Notes: generated by a model from the sequence alone, not told the origin. Shown: positions 22,140-33,821, counted from the first letter of the stretch. The stretch is 64,000 nt of DNA from Heligmosomoides polygyrus polygyrus (GCA_947396885.1 OX377203.1:1116001-1180000), one strand, 5' to 3'. A program made the numbers and translations.

Positions 22140-22221
22140 TTAGGTTGTCTCGAAAGTCCCCGCCGGCGAAATCCGCAATGAATCGTTGAAAAGAACGGCG
22201 GGGACTTATGGGACAATCTAA
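22140..22221. mobile_element. 82-base mini fold-back, mariner-like ends
   Basis: TTAGGTTGTCTCGAAAGTCC at the left and GGACTTATGGGACAATCTAA at the right form a near-perfect hairpin. TA precedes it; the right TA has mutated to CA. Inner bases match the outer ends of the large fold-back at 16167-17218 ('gaaatccgcaatgaatcgttg'). Confidence 0.75.
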
Positions 22222-22565
22222 CATTTATATAAAACACTTCCAGTGATTTATCATCTAGAACAATAGAGCGTAGACAACTGCATTTTTAATAAAATTTATT
22301 GATTACTGGAAAATTAAAAAAAAATTCGTTAAAGGAATTCGTTGCAAAATTTTATGTCCGAAGTTTCACTCCTGGTTACCTCTGATGCGCATCCGACTCA
22401 AGGTCCGGGCCCCGCCCAGGCCAAGCAGGTCCTCTACATTTCTCGCGCCAGCGATTTCTTTCAAGACTTATTCGAAAAGCATAAAACATCGACTTTATTA
22501 CAGGCACCTCAAGTGACCAGATATAGTGACACGTGGAAAAATTCAGATGTTCTACTTAAGAAACG

Positions 22566-22716
22566 GGTCCATGTCGCTAGTTCTTGCAGCGAGTGGAAAC
22601 GCAGCCAATCACAGACCTCTGGCAGGCAGCAATGGGGCTCGAGCGCGAAAGCATTTCACCTGGCTCGGTGCTCTGCCGCGTTCCCGCACCCCTGCTGCCA
22701 CAATTAGCGACATGAA
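22566..22716. mobile_element. Palindromic MITE, ATGTCGCTAATT family, copy 1
   Basis: Ends GGTCCATGTCGCTAGTT and AATTAGCGACATGAACC. A second copy is at 25104-25229, which shares the inner CGCGTTCCCGCACC stretch. Non-coding. Confidence 0.6.
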
Positions 22717-22729
22717 CCAAAAACAACGA

Positions 22730-23139
22730 TGAAGCTCAAAACATACCCGTTGCACATGGATGGTGTGGGTAAAATTATATGGTTCCATTCGCAGAAACTT
22801 GTATGAAACAACAACTGAATAAGTGATTTAGCAGCAGCAGAAGCAGCAGAGCAGCAGTATGTGGCAGCTGTCGGCGGCAAAGCAGACCAATCCTGTGGGT
22901 TTCTAAGGTGACAACATTCCTGACGATTCGAACAGGTTCAGCTAATGGCTTTGCCGTTATGTTACGAGCTGCCGGACAACGGCCACAGCGGACTGGTCTT
23001 CGAGTTAACGAGGAAACCGTTCGCCATTTGGTCCAGCAGAGCAGTAGTGAATATGAATTCTCACAGAAGTTGGGTCGGCTAGACGCCTGGAGCGCCTGTT
23101 CTTATGCAAAAATGAGAAAATTTTCAACACAAATCGATA
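22730..23139. other. Unassigned DNA with CAG-like repeat
   Basis: A short CAGCAG-type microsatellite spans 22831-22857. Nothing else is recognised. Confidence 0.35.
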
Positions 23140-23230
23140 GGATGGCCTACATGGGAGGAAGTGGGGAAGCTACAAGCCAAACAGGCTACGTTGACGTACC
23201 ACGTAGGCCATATTAACGACTAGTACAAGA
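23140..23230. mobile_element. Palindromic MITE, GTGGCCTACATG family, fragment
   Basis: GATGGCCTACATGGGAGG at the left pairs with CACGTAGGCCATATTAACG at the right. Family members are at 24549-24867 and 48897-49113. Confidence 0.45.
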
Positions 23231-23330
23231 AAAAGCTCTCCAGGACGACTGTTGTCGACTCCTCTAGGGGTACGCTATGTGCTCCGTTTCAAGAGTGTAG
23301 TTCAAGTATTTTGTACATATTCTATGCATA

Positions 23331-24374
23331 TATACCATTTTCAAATGAAATTGGACACTCTTTCAAACTAGCCTAAGACTTTTGAAATCAAAGAAAATCC
23401 CCCTAAATAGAAATGAGCTTCTTCCACATTAAATGAGAGACTTTCCAAAATGGTCCGAAATTTTTTGTTCACGAAAAAATTTTGTATAACTTTCTTTGAA
23501 GTTCTAATTGATCTACCCAACAACTACCCAATTGTTTGAAATTTTAGAAAATTCCCATTTTTTGACGAAAACAATAAAGGTTCAAAGCTTGTTCTAAAGA
23601 GCAAGAAGGTGCCAGAAAAGCGCCTGCGCCATGCCCTCGTTCAAGACATCGCGATTTTTACTTGATTGATAGCAAAATTTAGGTATGTATAGAGTTTAAC
23701 ACCTGTAAACAATAAAACAAAAACAATTCCAAAAAACACACACCATCCTCACTTTGGTGATTCATGTAAGTGACATTTACACTACCAATCGAATAAAAGT
23801 TGCGGCAAACTTTTTTGAGTGCATGGCGCGATCTGATCTTTTTATGCCTTTTTATGCGCTGTGCTTTGAGACAATTTTTTTATTTTTTCTCTAAAAATAA
23901 AAATTTTATAAAACTATTACACTTATAGCGCTTCTAGAACACCACGACCTCTATGACCGCGTTGGTTGCCGTTCTTCGTGAAAGCCCTGAACGACGATAT
24001 GACGCTCTTCGTATCCCTCGAGCGAAGCGGCTCCATTGGTGCACTCTGGCACGCGACAGGGACGAATGGAGACGCTGCTGGCGCCCGCTCGAGCAAGTCG
24101 ATGATCAGCGGGACGACAGCTGATACAGGTGATTACACTTATTGGGGCAGATAAAGTAAAAAAATTTAAAGAAAGTTCTACGAAACTTTTCTCGAACAAA
24201 AAATTATTTTGATCATCTTGGAGAATTGTAGTTTAACCTGCTTAAAAATCATTTCGATTTCGAAGAATTCGCTTTGATTTCAAACGTTTTAAAGCTGGCT
24301 TAAAAGAGTATCCAGTTTGATTTGAAAGGTGTCCAAATTCATTGGAAAGGTGTCCAGTTCGACGTGAAAATGGT
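23331..24374. mobile_element. Fold-back element family B, copy 2
   Basis: TACCATTTTC at the left and GAAAATGGTA at the right lie beside TA, as expected of Tc1/mariner-type insertion. Inverted arms carry 'ggacactctttcaaactagcc' and 'gagagactttccaaaatggtc' against their inverses. Two inward-facing copies of the GCGCCATGCACTCG box lie at 23627 and 23825. An RTE 3' fragment lies at the centre. Confidence 0.75.
23938..24135 (+). pseudogene. RTE retrotransposon C-terminal fragment
   Basis: The frames read FFVKALNDD...YDALRIP and, shifted, the W..LARDRDEWRRCWRP stretch typical of the RTE C-terminus, followed by the 3' untranslated 'gacgacagctgatacaggtga'. It is a 5'-truncated insertion inside the fold-back at 23331. 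Confidence 0.65.
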
Positions 24375-24548
24375 ATATTCGGCCCGCCCGTACCCAATAA
24401 CGGTAGCCAGCAGACAGATTGGTTCCGATATACCGCAACAAAGGGAGTCAAGACTTGTGGGTCAGGGCCCGGGCTACCTATCTGCCTTAATGAGGACCAT
24501 ATGGGGTACCCCAAGATGGCTCGACGAGAGCCGTCTTTGTGAGCTTAT

Positions 24549-24867
24549 GTTGGTACTGGTCGTTAATGTGGCCTACGTGGATAGGAGGAAACGCCCCTGT
24601 CCCTGTCACCAACCTCAATGTGGCGAACAACTCACTAAATTAGTTATTTGGCCGGTTATCCCTATTGAGTTTTTCCAACCTTTAAACAAAATAAGTAAAT
24701 AAGTACGAGTCGATAATGCGGCCTACATATCGATGAGCACGCACCAACCAGAGAAGGTGTGCACGGTTGGTGCCCTGATTTGCTGCCACGTATTCGGTCA
24801 GCGTTCCAATTGGCTGAAATTGGGCTTCCCACCACCAGCATGTAGGCCACATTCACGACTAGTACCA
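24549..24867. mobile_element. Palindromic MITE, GTGGCCTACATG family
   Basis: GGTACTGGTCGTTAATGTGG at the left and CCACATTCACGACTAGTACC at the right are inverted ends. A second left-type end at about 24702 (GTACGAGTCGATAATGCGG) suggests two nested copies sharing one right end. Confidence 0.65.
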
Positions 24868-25103
24868 AATTATGAAACTGCTAACTAGCAAGGGATTGAA
24901 AAACTCCAAAAAATACACAAATTTTCCCTTTCTTTAATGATGAGCAAAAGGGACAGGTATCATGCCTGCTTTGTCAAAGATCTCACACGTTTCTTTGAAA
25001 ATTTCTGCTTATCCCCTCTCTTCCCTTACTCACATTCTGTTTTAGTCATATATTTATTATTAAAAAACAACCTCTTAATACATACACAAATGGAATGTTG
25101 ATA

Positions 25104-25229
25104 CATGTCGCTAATTCGAACATCATGGGTGCGGGAACGCGACAGAGCACCAACCAATCACGGCATGGAACGAACACGCTTCTGCCACTCTCGGGCACCC
25201 TCTGCTGCCCAAATTAGCGACATGGACCA
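25104..25229. mobile_element. Palindromic MITE, ATGTCGCTAATT family, copy 2
   Basis: Ends ATGTCGCTAATTCG and AATTAGCGACATGGACC. It is 126 bases and non-coding. Confidence 0.6.
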
Positions 25230-25269
25230 TTGAAACGTCATCTTCTTTATAAATACACAAATTCTTTAC

Positions 25270-25500
25270 AGAAGGCGTCCCAAAAGGATCAATTAGTGCT
25301 CTCCTTATGGAGTGCGCCACGCATTTTACTCCTAGGAGATGTAGTGGCGGCGATTTGAATGCATATTTGGCCTACAAGTCAGTGTTTAAACGGGAGGACC
25401 TCACTGACCCTGTAGGGATAGAAAGCCCGGGCGAAAGATACGATTCTGGAATGAGTGCAGCGACAGCTGGCGACTTCTCCGATTGCGCTGTCAGCCGCCC
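25270..25500 (-). mobile_element. SINE copy 9, decayed
   Basis: The 3' part is recognisable (GAGTGCGCCACGCATTTTAC through CGGCGATTTGAATGCATATT) and then degrades. Box sequences are lost. Confidence 0.5.
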
Positions 25501-25944
25501 TCGGTTGATTTAGAAGAACAATCGCCTTCGAAAAAACGGAAACATCTGCCGTAGAAGCAGCTCAAGAAGTCCTGAATCGTCAAGACGTCACTACGTAGAT
25601 TCCAGTCGAGAAGGTGGTGGCCAATCGCAAGACAAATCTCCGCTGACTCTCGGGATGTACTCTGCTTCGGGAAACTCGATTCGTCGCCACTAATTTGACA
25701 GTCTCATCACTACCGATTTACTAAGCAATTAGTCGCGCAAATGGTGGGTATTAAGACAGGCACGAAGGAGACTCTGACCTCGCCAACAGACCTAGAAACG
25801 CGACGCCGTACAGCACGAGGTGGCAGTGAGAGAAAGCGCATCACAAGGTGTTCCCAGCAGAATCCGAGCAAAACTCTCAGAGAACGTCGATCGATAAAGA
25901 TTGAATGATCGACGCAGTTTACTTGCACTGGACTTCGCCCCTTC

Positions 25945-27650
25945 TGAACCGCAAAAATCGATAACAATCGAAATTTGAGCTCTGCTTAACACTATCAAAG
26001 AAGACCTCCAAAGTGTTTAAGAGAAAAGACATTTTCGAGGTTAAATGAGATGATCGTGGAGTATGCCCCTCTCCCCGTGGAGTTACACCGTTAAAGGGTA
26101 AAGACTGTTCCGAGACGAAATAAAAAAATCCGGCCAAAAATCGATAATCGATCGCCACTGACTAGCAGAGCAATAGCCCGTTGACCTGTTTTGAAGTCTC
26201 TCCGCCGGCCATCATATAGGCGAAATCCCCGTTCTCAAACGGTGAATTCTGTGCAAAAATCGCTAGCACCGATCGAAATCAATTTCTTGTTGACCGCTTT
26301 CTTCTTGTGAGGAGGACCGTCTCGTCCAATAGCGATCGCTATACCTTAGTGTATTGATAATCCCCAACCGCAGTGGAACTGGTCTTGTGGTGGGCATCCT
26401 TGCTCGATTTCCTCTCCAGCGGAGAAATTCTGCAGAGAATTGATAGTGTCGATCCAAATTGATTTGGCGAACGACTTTTTTACTTGTTGTGTGCATGTCC
26501 GATGTTCTTAACAAATTATTGATCGATATTATCGATTTTTGTGATCATTTGACCGACTGAGGTGGGAGTCACACGAATACGAAAGTCGATCGATTGTGAG
26601 TAGATCGAAAATTTCCACTTGTTTTGTATCTGGTGATGAACAAAAAATGAATAAATAATGCCAATCTTTATCGTTTATCGTTCAGACCAGCCGATTCAAG
26701 TAACATGGGGTGTGTTCTGAGCGAAAAAAGCTCTGACAGTCGAACCGGCCTAGCGGCTGGTCCGACAGTCTTCACCCAGGAAACACCGTCTAGGGTCCGT
26801 TTATACTTCGACGCCGAGCGACGCGACGCCACGTATTGTGGCCACATTGATCGAGTGACGCGATCGATCAATATGGCCACTATACATGCCGTCACGTCGC
26901 TCGGGGTCGGAAGTATAAACGGACCTTAAGAGAGTGCAATTCCATGCGATTCACAACTCATGTGAGCAAAGCTATAAAAATGCATCAATAAACATCAATT
27001 TTGACCAGAAATCGACAAAACTGATCGATATTGATTTATCATACGATACTGTCCGCTTGGTAAATTCCCATCTAAAACGGTGAACTTCGGGAAAAATCGA
27101 GAAAATCAATCGATAGTTATCGATACCGTTTGTTTGCTGAGGCCCACCAATCTGTCAACAAATATGCGTGAATGTTCACTTTACACAGTCAATTACGAGC
27201 AAAAAACCCCATTAGATTGATCGATTTTGTTTACTTGTCCTGAAGCGAGCACTGAGGACTACATATTCAAATGATTTCCACCCAAAATTGTCAATTCCAG
27301 ATAAACCTTGATAAACTTGATCGATAATGATGAGTTGATCAATACAATGCTTTCGCTTTTTTGTGAAGGCTGTGTCCATCGACCTGATATTTCCCATCGC
27401 GAATCCCATCTTAGGCGGTCAAATCAGGAGAAAATCGATAATATCAATCGATAATAAATCGATAATAGGTGTCTGATCAATATTTGGTATGTAATAAAGT
27501 ATCTAATATCTATCGGCTCATAAGTTTCCCTTAATTATAATATTTTAAAAACCACCCAACGGTACAAGTCATCTACACATACCTTAAAGAACTGGCTGTT
27601 GGAAAAAATCAATCAATATCGATCGATATTCACTTACTAATCCATACAGC
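25945..27650. repeat. Diverged ATCGAT satellite-like array, left locus
   Basis: Units of very roughly 90-120 bases recur, each with a core like ATCGATATTATCGATTTTT (or its inverse) and flanking 'gcaaaaatcgata' or 'ccagaaatcgac'. Cores are near 25955, 26145, 26258, 26525, 27015, 27105, 27320, 27435 and 27615. A Harbinger-type MITE (26794) interrupts it. The same core recurs at 60390-61430. Confidence 0.5.
26794..26925. mobile_element. Harbinger/Tourist-type palindromic MITE
   Basis: GGTCCGTTTATACTTCGACG at the left and CGGAAGTATAAACGGACC at the right. The 132-base unit is almost wholly palindromic, GC-rich, with a CGATCGATCAAT core. Flanks are TAG and TTA, fitting the three-base TWA target duplication of PIF/Harbinger elements. 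Relatives in the window show perfect TTA or TAA pairs. Confidence 0.8.
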
Positions 27651-28098
27651 CTTGGCATGAAAAAAGTAGAAGGTGCAGTTTCAGCTAGAATCTTACATGT
27701 GCAGATATCCTTAACAGATCTCACACAACTGACTGGTTTCGTACAGGTTTGTGGCACACGCACATACAGACGCACAGACGGAATAACTCCCTCATACACA
27801 GTAAGATGACTGAATCTCCTGCAAAATCATGAAACACTTCGAATCCATGGATTCCAACGGACCTATCCTAGTGGGGAGGAACGAGAAATCATCCAGTTCT
27901 TCGTCGTAACTCTTGATTCTTCAGACTCTGCACCCCTTCAGTGAGCGAAGACGTGCTACTGGTAATGTCTAGGCCACACAGCCCCAATCAATGCGGCGAT
28001 TATCACTGCGCATCTCTCAAGAGTTCGTTCTGAGATTAGTGGAAAAAAACCTGTGACGAACCGGTTGCTCGGTCATGTTCGCACGTCGTTGAATTCGT

Positions 28099-28251
28099 AT
28101 GCCGGCCGGACTGTCCGATCCCGACGAGTCGACGCCCGGCTGTCCTCCACCGGCTGGCGGTCCGGATAACATGCCTGAAAAACGGACAGTAGAAGACAAC
28201 ACAAGCAAGGACCGAAGCAATGAGACGACGAGGTGGCTCGGGAAAGGTGTT
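28099..28251 (+). CDS. Candidate first exon, product unknown
   Basis: An ATG opens MPAGLSDPDESTPGCPPPAG and runs into KRTVEDNTSKDRSNETT, ending near a plausible splice donor (GGTGTTG then GTGAGC at 28252). The frame without splicing closes at a TGA at 28300-28302. The composition is coding-like and the protein is acidic and disordered. No domain is recognised. Confidence 0.3.
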
Positions 28252-28628
28252 GGTGAGCTTACAGAGGCGATACGTTCACATTTCAGGGTATCCGACGAGT
28301 GACACGCCTACATGAAAGATGAAGGCCAGCGTCTGACGTCAGCCATTACACTTATTTATTTATTATTTTTTATTATATGCTAACAACGTGTCAAAACCAG
28401 AATAACTAATAAAAAAACTACTTAAATAAAATGCTATCGAAGAATAAAACCATACAGAATCACACATTATTTTAGAAGACAGAGAATAACCAGTAGCTTG
28501 GAGGAAACTGGAAGTCGAGGAGCCCGGAGTGGTCTAACTTGTATGAATTTGGAACTTGTGAATAACCATGACCTTGACTTGGGCCAACCCAACTGTTTGG
28601 TCATTTCAAATCGGATCCCTGCTGCCCC

Positions 28629-28900
28629 TACTCAGACAAATTTGCGTTTGAAACCGTGAACCAACCGGTTTAATACCCGTTGGTTAGTAACCAACCATGA
28701 AAGGGTTTGAAACCGAGCACGAAAGATGGCCACGCCCCTCGCTGCACAATAGCAACACGACCTGCGGGGGCGTGGCCACCTTTCGTGCTCGGTTCCAAAC
28801 CATTTCATGGACGGTTTCAAACCCTTTCAGGGGTCGGCTAGTAACCAACGGGTTTCAAACCGGTTGATTCACGGTTTCAAACGTAAATTGTCCTGAGTAC
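28629..28900. mobile_element. Palindromic element with GTTTGAAACC repeats
   Basis: The ends are TACTCAGACAAATTTGCG and its near inverse CGTAAATTGTCCTGAGTA. The arms hold several GGTTTGAAACC/GGTTTCAAACC units and GAGCACGAAAG(G/A)TGGCCACG. It is 272 bases with no coding sequence. Confidence 0.75.
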
Positions 28901-29048
28901 CCACTGTCTACAGCGTTTTGCATAAACTTATTTATGGTAGCCGTTTGTGACGTTTATGTTGGAATGCGCCAAGCATTCCTCTTCCATCGATAATCCGGCT
29001 GTTAATAGATGTTACTCCGCTATTCAGGAATGATTTTCTCAGTATTTA

Positions 29049-29346
29049 AAGGATAAAGGATAAAGGACGGCGTTACTCAATCCCTTTTGGGATGCGCCAG
29101 CGCATTCTAGTTCTAAGGGATGTCGTGGAGGCGACATGAATGCGTATTTGGCCATACAATGACTTGCGGTGGCCAGCCGATGAACAAGTCAGCGCTCTAT
29201 CCTTCCCAGACAAGTCTGGTACCAATCCACCGACCCCGGAGGGATGGAAGGCTTGGTCGGCCTGGGCGGGAAATCCGAACCAGGAACCTGGTACCGGGTG
29301 CACGCGACAGTCGCGCCTCCTCCGACTGCGCTACACGCGCCCTTTT
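29049..29346 (-). mobile_element. SINE copy 10, full length
   Basis: Flanked by the 10-base duplication tcagtattta at 29039-29048 and 29347-29356. All parts are present: box A-like TAGCGCAGTCGG, box B-like TGGTTCGGATTTC, body and AAAGGAT tail. Confidence 0.9.
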
Positions 29347-29376
29347 TCAGTATTTAGCCATCAATATTTTTTATTA

Positions 29377-29633
29377 TTAGGTTGTCCGAAACGAACTCAG
29401 CGTTTTCTATTACTATTTCTTATTCGTCTATTATTTAGTAAAAGCTTTCGTGGATTTTGTCAAATCTCGACCACCTACTTTTTCGCTGATGGAATAAGTC
29501 GACAGATGGCCCGTTGGCAAAAGTGTGCTGATTCGAACGGTGCCTACTTCGACTAAATCGGATAGGATTTGAGAAAGTTACTGTCGTTCAAAGTGAAGCC
29601 CTCAAAACGCTGAGAACATTCCGGACAACCTAA
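29377..29633. mobile_element. mariner deletion derivative
   Basis: TTAGGTTGTCCGAAACGAAC at the left and CGGACAACCTAA at the right, with TA on both sides (29375-29376, 29634-29635). Only the transposase tail is left, on the plus strand: SRQMARWQKCADSNGAYFD and a stop at about 29555. At 257 bases it is a MITE born from a mariner by internal deletion. It lies 20 bases from the SINE at 29049. Confidence 0.88.
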
Positions 29634-29754
29634 TATTGATCGCAAGTGAGATACTCCGGAACTTTGAGCTATGTTCGAGGACCAGAGACGTCGCCATTTG
29701 TGCCAAGTCGTCGAAAACTAGGTGGGCCTAGAACAGGTGGACCCCACGGGGTAT

Positions 29755-29955
29755 AAAGAGAACACCACGACGTCCATCAACGCATTGGTTGTCGCTCTTC
29801 GTGATGAAAGCCCTGACCGAACGCCATAACGCAATTCGTGCTCCTCGAGAGAGGCGGCTCTATTGGTGCACTCTGGCACGCGACAGGGACGAATGGAGAC
29901 GCTGCTGGCGCCCGCTCGAGCAAGTCGATGATCAGCAGCACGACAGGTGAAGAAC
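29755..29955 (+). pseudogene. RTE retrotransposon C-terminal fragment
   Basis: The same RTE tail as at 23938: 'ttcgtgctcctcgaga', then 'ctctggcacgcgacagggac', then 'cagcacgacaggtga'. In translation it gives WRRCWRPLEQVDDQQ. 5'-truncated. Confidence 0.65.
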
Positions 29956-29984
29956 CCGAGCTAGGCAGTCTTCTCCACATTTTG

Positions 29985-30812
29985 TACCATTTCTACGTCA
30001 AATTCGACGCTCTTCTGAGCTGTCCTAAGACCTTTGAAATCAAATCGAACTCTTCCAAATCAAAATGAGCTACTTCTACATTAAACTAGAGGCTCTCCAA
30101 AAATGTTCGAATAAATTTTTCTTCAAGGGAAGTTTCTGTATGACGTTCTTTGAAGTTTTAATTTACTACTCAGTAAGAGAACACATCGTTTGAAATTTTA
30201 TGAAATTTTCATTTTGCGAGGAAAAATAGTGATTTAAGACTCTTTTTCAAGATCAGGAAAACGGCCATTTTATGTTGCCAAAACAGTGACTGCGCCATGT
30301 CCCGTCCGAAACTTCGCGATTTTTACTCGTTTTTTTGTTTTTACTGAAAACAAATTTCCATTTGCACGCAGTTTCACGAATGCAAACGGTGCAACATAAA
30401 CAATTGTAAAAAAACACACATATCCTGACTTCCTTGCTGTATGTCAGCAGTATCTACACTATCAATCAAATAAACCTTGCGACTTGTTTTTCGAGTACAT
30501 GGCGCGATCCAGTCTTTTAACATACCATCTGATTGCTGGCTTGTCGCGCCTCGAAACTAAATTTTATTTATTATTGTTTCTCAAAAAATAATTTTTTTTA
30601 TAAAATTATAACACTTGCTGGGGCAGCTGAACTAAAAAAAAAATTCAAAGGAAGTTCTACCAAATTTTTCATGAACAGAAAACAAAAAAACTATTCTATC
30701 TTAGTGAGCCTGTAATTTAACCTGCCTAAAGGTCATTTTAATTTGGAAGAGTTCGCTTTGATTCCAAAGTCCTAGGCGAGCTTAGAAGTGTCCATTTGAC
30801 GTGAAAACAGCC
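29985..30812. mobile_element. Fold-back element family B, copy 3
   Basis: The left end is TACCATTTCTACGTCAAATT and the right end is CCATTTGACGTGAAAA. Inverted arms carry 'aaactagaggctctccaaaa' and its decayed inverse. Box copies lie at about 30295 and 30500. It abuts copy 4. Confidence 0.7.
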
Positions 30813-31158
30813 CTTTCGCTCGTCAGAAGCACCATTTTTACGTCAAATTGCACACGTTTCAAACCAAAATGGACACTTTTCGAATCATATAGGTATATCA
30901 TCTTACCAAATATCAAATTAAAGACTCTTCTAAACAAGGCTGACGCTTCTGAAATCAAGCTGAACACCTTCCGAATCAAAGCGAGCGTCTTCATGATTAT
31001 AGGAAAGACAGCCTAAGAAAGTTAGAATAATTTCTTATCTAAGGAGAATTTTTGGATAGCTCTTTTTAACCTTCAATTTATCTGCCCCAGTAAGTGAATA
31101 CACTGTTTGAAATTTTATAAGACTGTATTTTTTTAGGAAAATTATGACATAAGGCATG

Positions 31159-31632
31159 GGATCTATCCTATTCCGAGGGGGCCACATAACTAAAATGTAT
31201 GTGACAAAATGAATTGGGACTTACCGACCGGCTCCTATAGAAGAAGAAATGACCTGATAAAAGAAAAAGCGAACGAACAAACAAAAAATAAAATCGCCGC
31301 GGTATTACAACCGTTTCGGCCGGCAAAGAGCGACGCAATGGAGGCATGACCAATGCTTGACATGTTATAACCAGGATCTAACATGGTGAGGAGAGCCACA
31401 TGGCGCGTGCATACCGCAGTCTGACATGTTATGACCAGGGTCTAACATGTGAGGAGGAGGCATAACTTTGCCGGCTTACAACCGCGGCAGAAACAAATGT
31501 AATTTTTCCGTTTGTTTGTTCGTGAATTATTCTACTTTAGGTCATATCTTCTTCTCTAGGAGCCGCTCGGTAAGTCCCAATTCATTTCGTTACATACATT
31601 TTAGTTATGTGCCCCCGGACTAGGATAGATCC
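31159..31632 (-). mobile_element. hAT-type MITE, family A copy 3
   Basis: Same family as copy 1, with the inner units in the opposite orientation. Flanks aaggcatg and aaggagcg match at 5 of 8 positions, so the duplication is decayed or the copy is old. Confidence 0.8.
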
Positions 31633-31912
31633 AAGGAGCGCAAAGAAGCGGCAATTCTTTTTTTAGCGTAATAAAAGAAGAGATCACGCTATGAACTCTA
31701 CGTCTAGCTCGTTGCGATTCTCATTCGATTTCTAGCGTAAATGCTGTTAACTTGAAAGAGCAAAGTGAATACATAGAAGTATAAGTGTGCTTTGTGCAAT
31801 GGCATCTGGGGTACCATTTGCAGCCGGATAATTCGACGCAAACAGAATTTTCGCTATCAATCAAGGCAGACCGCCACGTCCTGGAAGAGTGCGCGACGCA
31901 ATCTCTCCCTTT

Positions 31913-32046
31913 GGGCCCGTTTGTACTTCGACGCCGAGCGACGCAACACCACGTATTATGGCCACATTGATCGAGCGACGGGGTCAATCAATTTGGCCAC
32001 AATACGTGGCGTTGCGTCGCTTGGCGTCGAAGTATAAACCGGGCCC
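31913..32046. mobile_element. Harbinger/Tourist-type palindromic MITE
   Basis: GGGCCCGTTTGTACTTCGAC and TCGAAGTATAAACCGGGCCC ends; flanks TTT and TTA. Near-perfect palindrome. Confidence 0.8.
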
Positions 32047-32341
32047 TTAGCATTAAAAAATTTGCCGCCTTCTTGCGCCTTAAAAAAAGCTCTAAACCAC
32101 AATTTTTTAAATACAACTTCAGAGTGTTCTCTCTGGAGCAGGTGAATGTTAAAAGGTTCGAGAAAGTCACCTTGAATTTTCCTTGGACAAAGTATCCTAA
32201 CCTTATCGGAGAGTCTCCAGTTTAGTCTGGAAGATGCTCGTTTTAATTAGGGAGGTGTTCAAATTGGTTTCTAAAGCGTCATATTTGCTAAACGAGTGTC
32301 CAATTTCATTGAAAAGTGTCCGTATTGACGTGAAAATGGTA

Positions 32342-33149
32342 TAGCTGGGATATCAGCCGCCACCCATGTCATCTGTCGTCGCCAGCAACCCCTCCAACCA
32401 TCCCCCTATCGCGTGCCAGAATAGCCCAGTGGCTCCTCCTCGCTCGACGGACACGAAAAGCATCATATCTCTAGTTAAAAGCTAACACTAAGCAGTCCAA
32501 CCGAATACAAGCTAGGTGATTTCTGAGAGATCTCGGTGGATCCATTCGACTGCGCCGACTCTTAAAGCAACTGCCAGAGAAATGACCGGCCCACATGATC
32601 TTCAAAGAGCTGACCATGTCCCAAGGCCAAGCAATCGCTGACAAAACCCGTGGTAGGAGATTCCCGTCGCCTAAAAGACCCATCTAAACGACCCCTTCTA
32701 CCACACCCACCCACTACTACCCCACAGTTTAGCCTTGCCAGATGTCCCGATCCGAACAGGATGCAGAAATCACGGACAAAATTGTGCTGGAGGCAAATTA
32801 TTTCCGCCGCGCAGTCGTCACTCATCACACCTGGACCAGATCTGGCCAGATGTGATGCGCGAGTAACCAGTCAGAGGAACGAGGACTGACTAGCTGGCTG
32901 AGCGTCATCGACACCGTCACCACATCCAAACTGCCCTAATTCGCTAGCTAATTAGGTTGGAAATGGAAGCAAGAAAAGGCAGAAGGGACTCTATTTAACG
33001 CTTAAATCGACTTGCTTCGCCATAATGATTTCAGTTTCGAGCTCGACGTTCGAAAATCAGCTACGCTGTCGAACAGGCGAAGACGTCGAAAATGCGGACG
33101 TCGGGCCGGCCAGACACTAGCTGGACGAGAGCCATCAACGACTAGAGGA
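32342..33149. other. Unassigned intergenic DNA
   Basis: No supported gene or repeat. Open frames on both strands are short and unrecognised. Confidence 0.35.
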
Positions 33150-33355
33150 TTCCGCGGGATGTCAGGAAAACACCAAGACGCCCACCAACGCGCTGGTCGG
33201 ACTTCTTCGTGAAAGCCTTGAGCAACAGATATGACGCTCTTCGTGTCCCCAGAGGGGGAGGATCCATTGGAGCACTCTGGCACGCGATAGGGTCTAATGT
33301 AGACATTTCTGGCGCCCGTTCAAGCAATCCGATGATCAACAGGACGACAGGTGAT
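33150..33355 (+). pseudogene. RTE retrotransposon C-terminal fragment
   Basis: In one frame this reads RRPPTRWSDFFVKALSNRY then DALRVP, the standard RTE C-terminal block. In a shifted frame the W..LARDR region and the final DDQ(Q)DDR follow. The 3' untranslated part is split by the SINE at 33356 and resumes at 33642 with 'gatacaggtgaaag'. Confidence 0.8.
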
Positions 33356-33641
33356 AAAGGATAAAGGACGGCGTTACTCAATCCCTTTTGGGATGCGCCA
33401 CGCATTCTACTTCTACGGGATGTCGTGGAGGCAATATGAATGCGTATCTGGCCATACAATGACTCGCGGTGGCCAACCGATGAAAAAGTCAGCGCTCTAT
33501 CCTTCCCAGACATGTGTGATACCAATTCACCGACCCGGAGGGATGGAAGGCTTGTTGGCCTGGGCGGGAAATCCGAACCAGGAACCTGGTATCGGGTGCA
33601 CGTGACAGTCGGCGCCTCCTCTGGCTGCGCCACACGCGCCC
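33356..33641 (-). mobile_element. tRNA-derived SINE, reference copy (11)
   Basis: A 286-base SINE flanked by a perfect 12-base duplication, acgacaggtgat (33344-33355 and 33642-33653), inside an RTE 3' end. Read on the minus strand it opens with a tRNA-like head: GGGCGCGTGTGGCGCAGCC (box A), then about 35 bases on TGGTTCGGATTTCCCGCC (box B). A family-specific body of about 200 bases follows (GGAAGGATAGAGCGCTGAC; CCCGTAGAAGTAGAATGCG), then a short (CCTTTAT)n tail. Pol III transcription and borrowing of a LINE reverse transcriptase are inferred from the class. There are at least twelve copies or fragments in the window. Confidence 0.92.
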
Positions 33642-33821
33642 ACGACAGGTGATACAGGTGAAAGATCTGGGTGATGAATAAGGTTGGAGAAGGGGAGTAA
33701 GATGTGGGTCCAGTGGAAAGTACTATTTCACGAGCAATAAGTACACCTAAAGCCGGAGCATCGTACCTCTTTAGAGCCAATAAGGAGGATGTTATAAGGA
33801 AAGCTTATTCTTCTATTTTTA

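Larger units (their letters stand above)
21370..22373. mobile_element. Decayed hAT element
   Basis: The left end (GAACATTTAATAACGATT) and right end (AAAATTTTATGTCCGAAG ... CACTCCTGG) match the ends of the hAT element at 4881-6169. No TSD survives. The interior holds a SINE (21766), a small fold-back (22140) and no transposase. Confidence 0.55.
30830..32341. mobile_element. Fold-back element family B, copy 4
   Basis: Left end CACCATTTTTACGTCAAATT; right end GACGTGAAAATGGTA followed by TA. It has been enlarged by two later insertions, a hAT-type MITE (31159-31632) and a Harbinger-type MITE (31913-32046). Confidence 0.7.

Noticed and set aside
25945..27650. CRISPR array or telomere repeat
   Set aside because: Units are diverged, unevenly spaced and palindromic, in a eukaryotic context; a decayed satellite fits better.
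29073..29556. Several overlapping open frames of 76-138 residues
   Set aside because: Frames across the SINE at 29049 and the mariner derivative at 29377; only the mariner C-terminal piece is real, and it is a relic.
33142..33780. 212-residue minus-strand frame
   Set aside because: It spans an antisense RTE fragment and a SINE, so it is a chance open frame.
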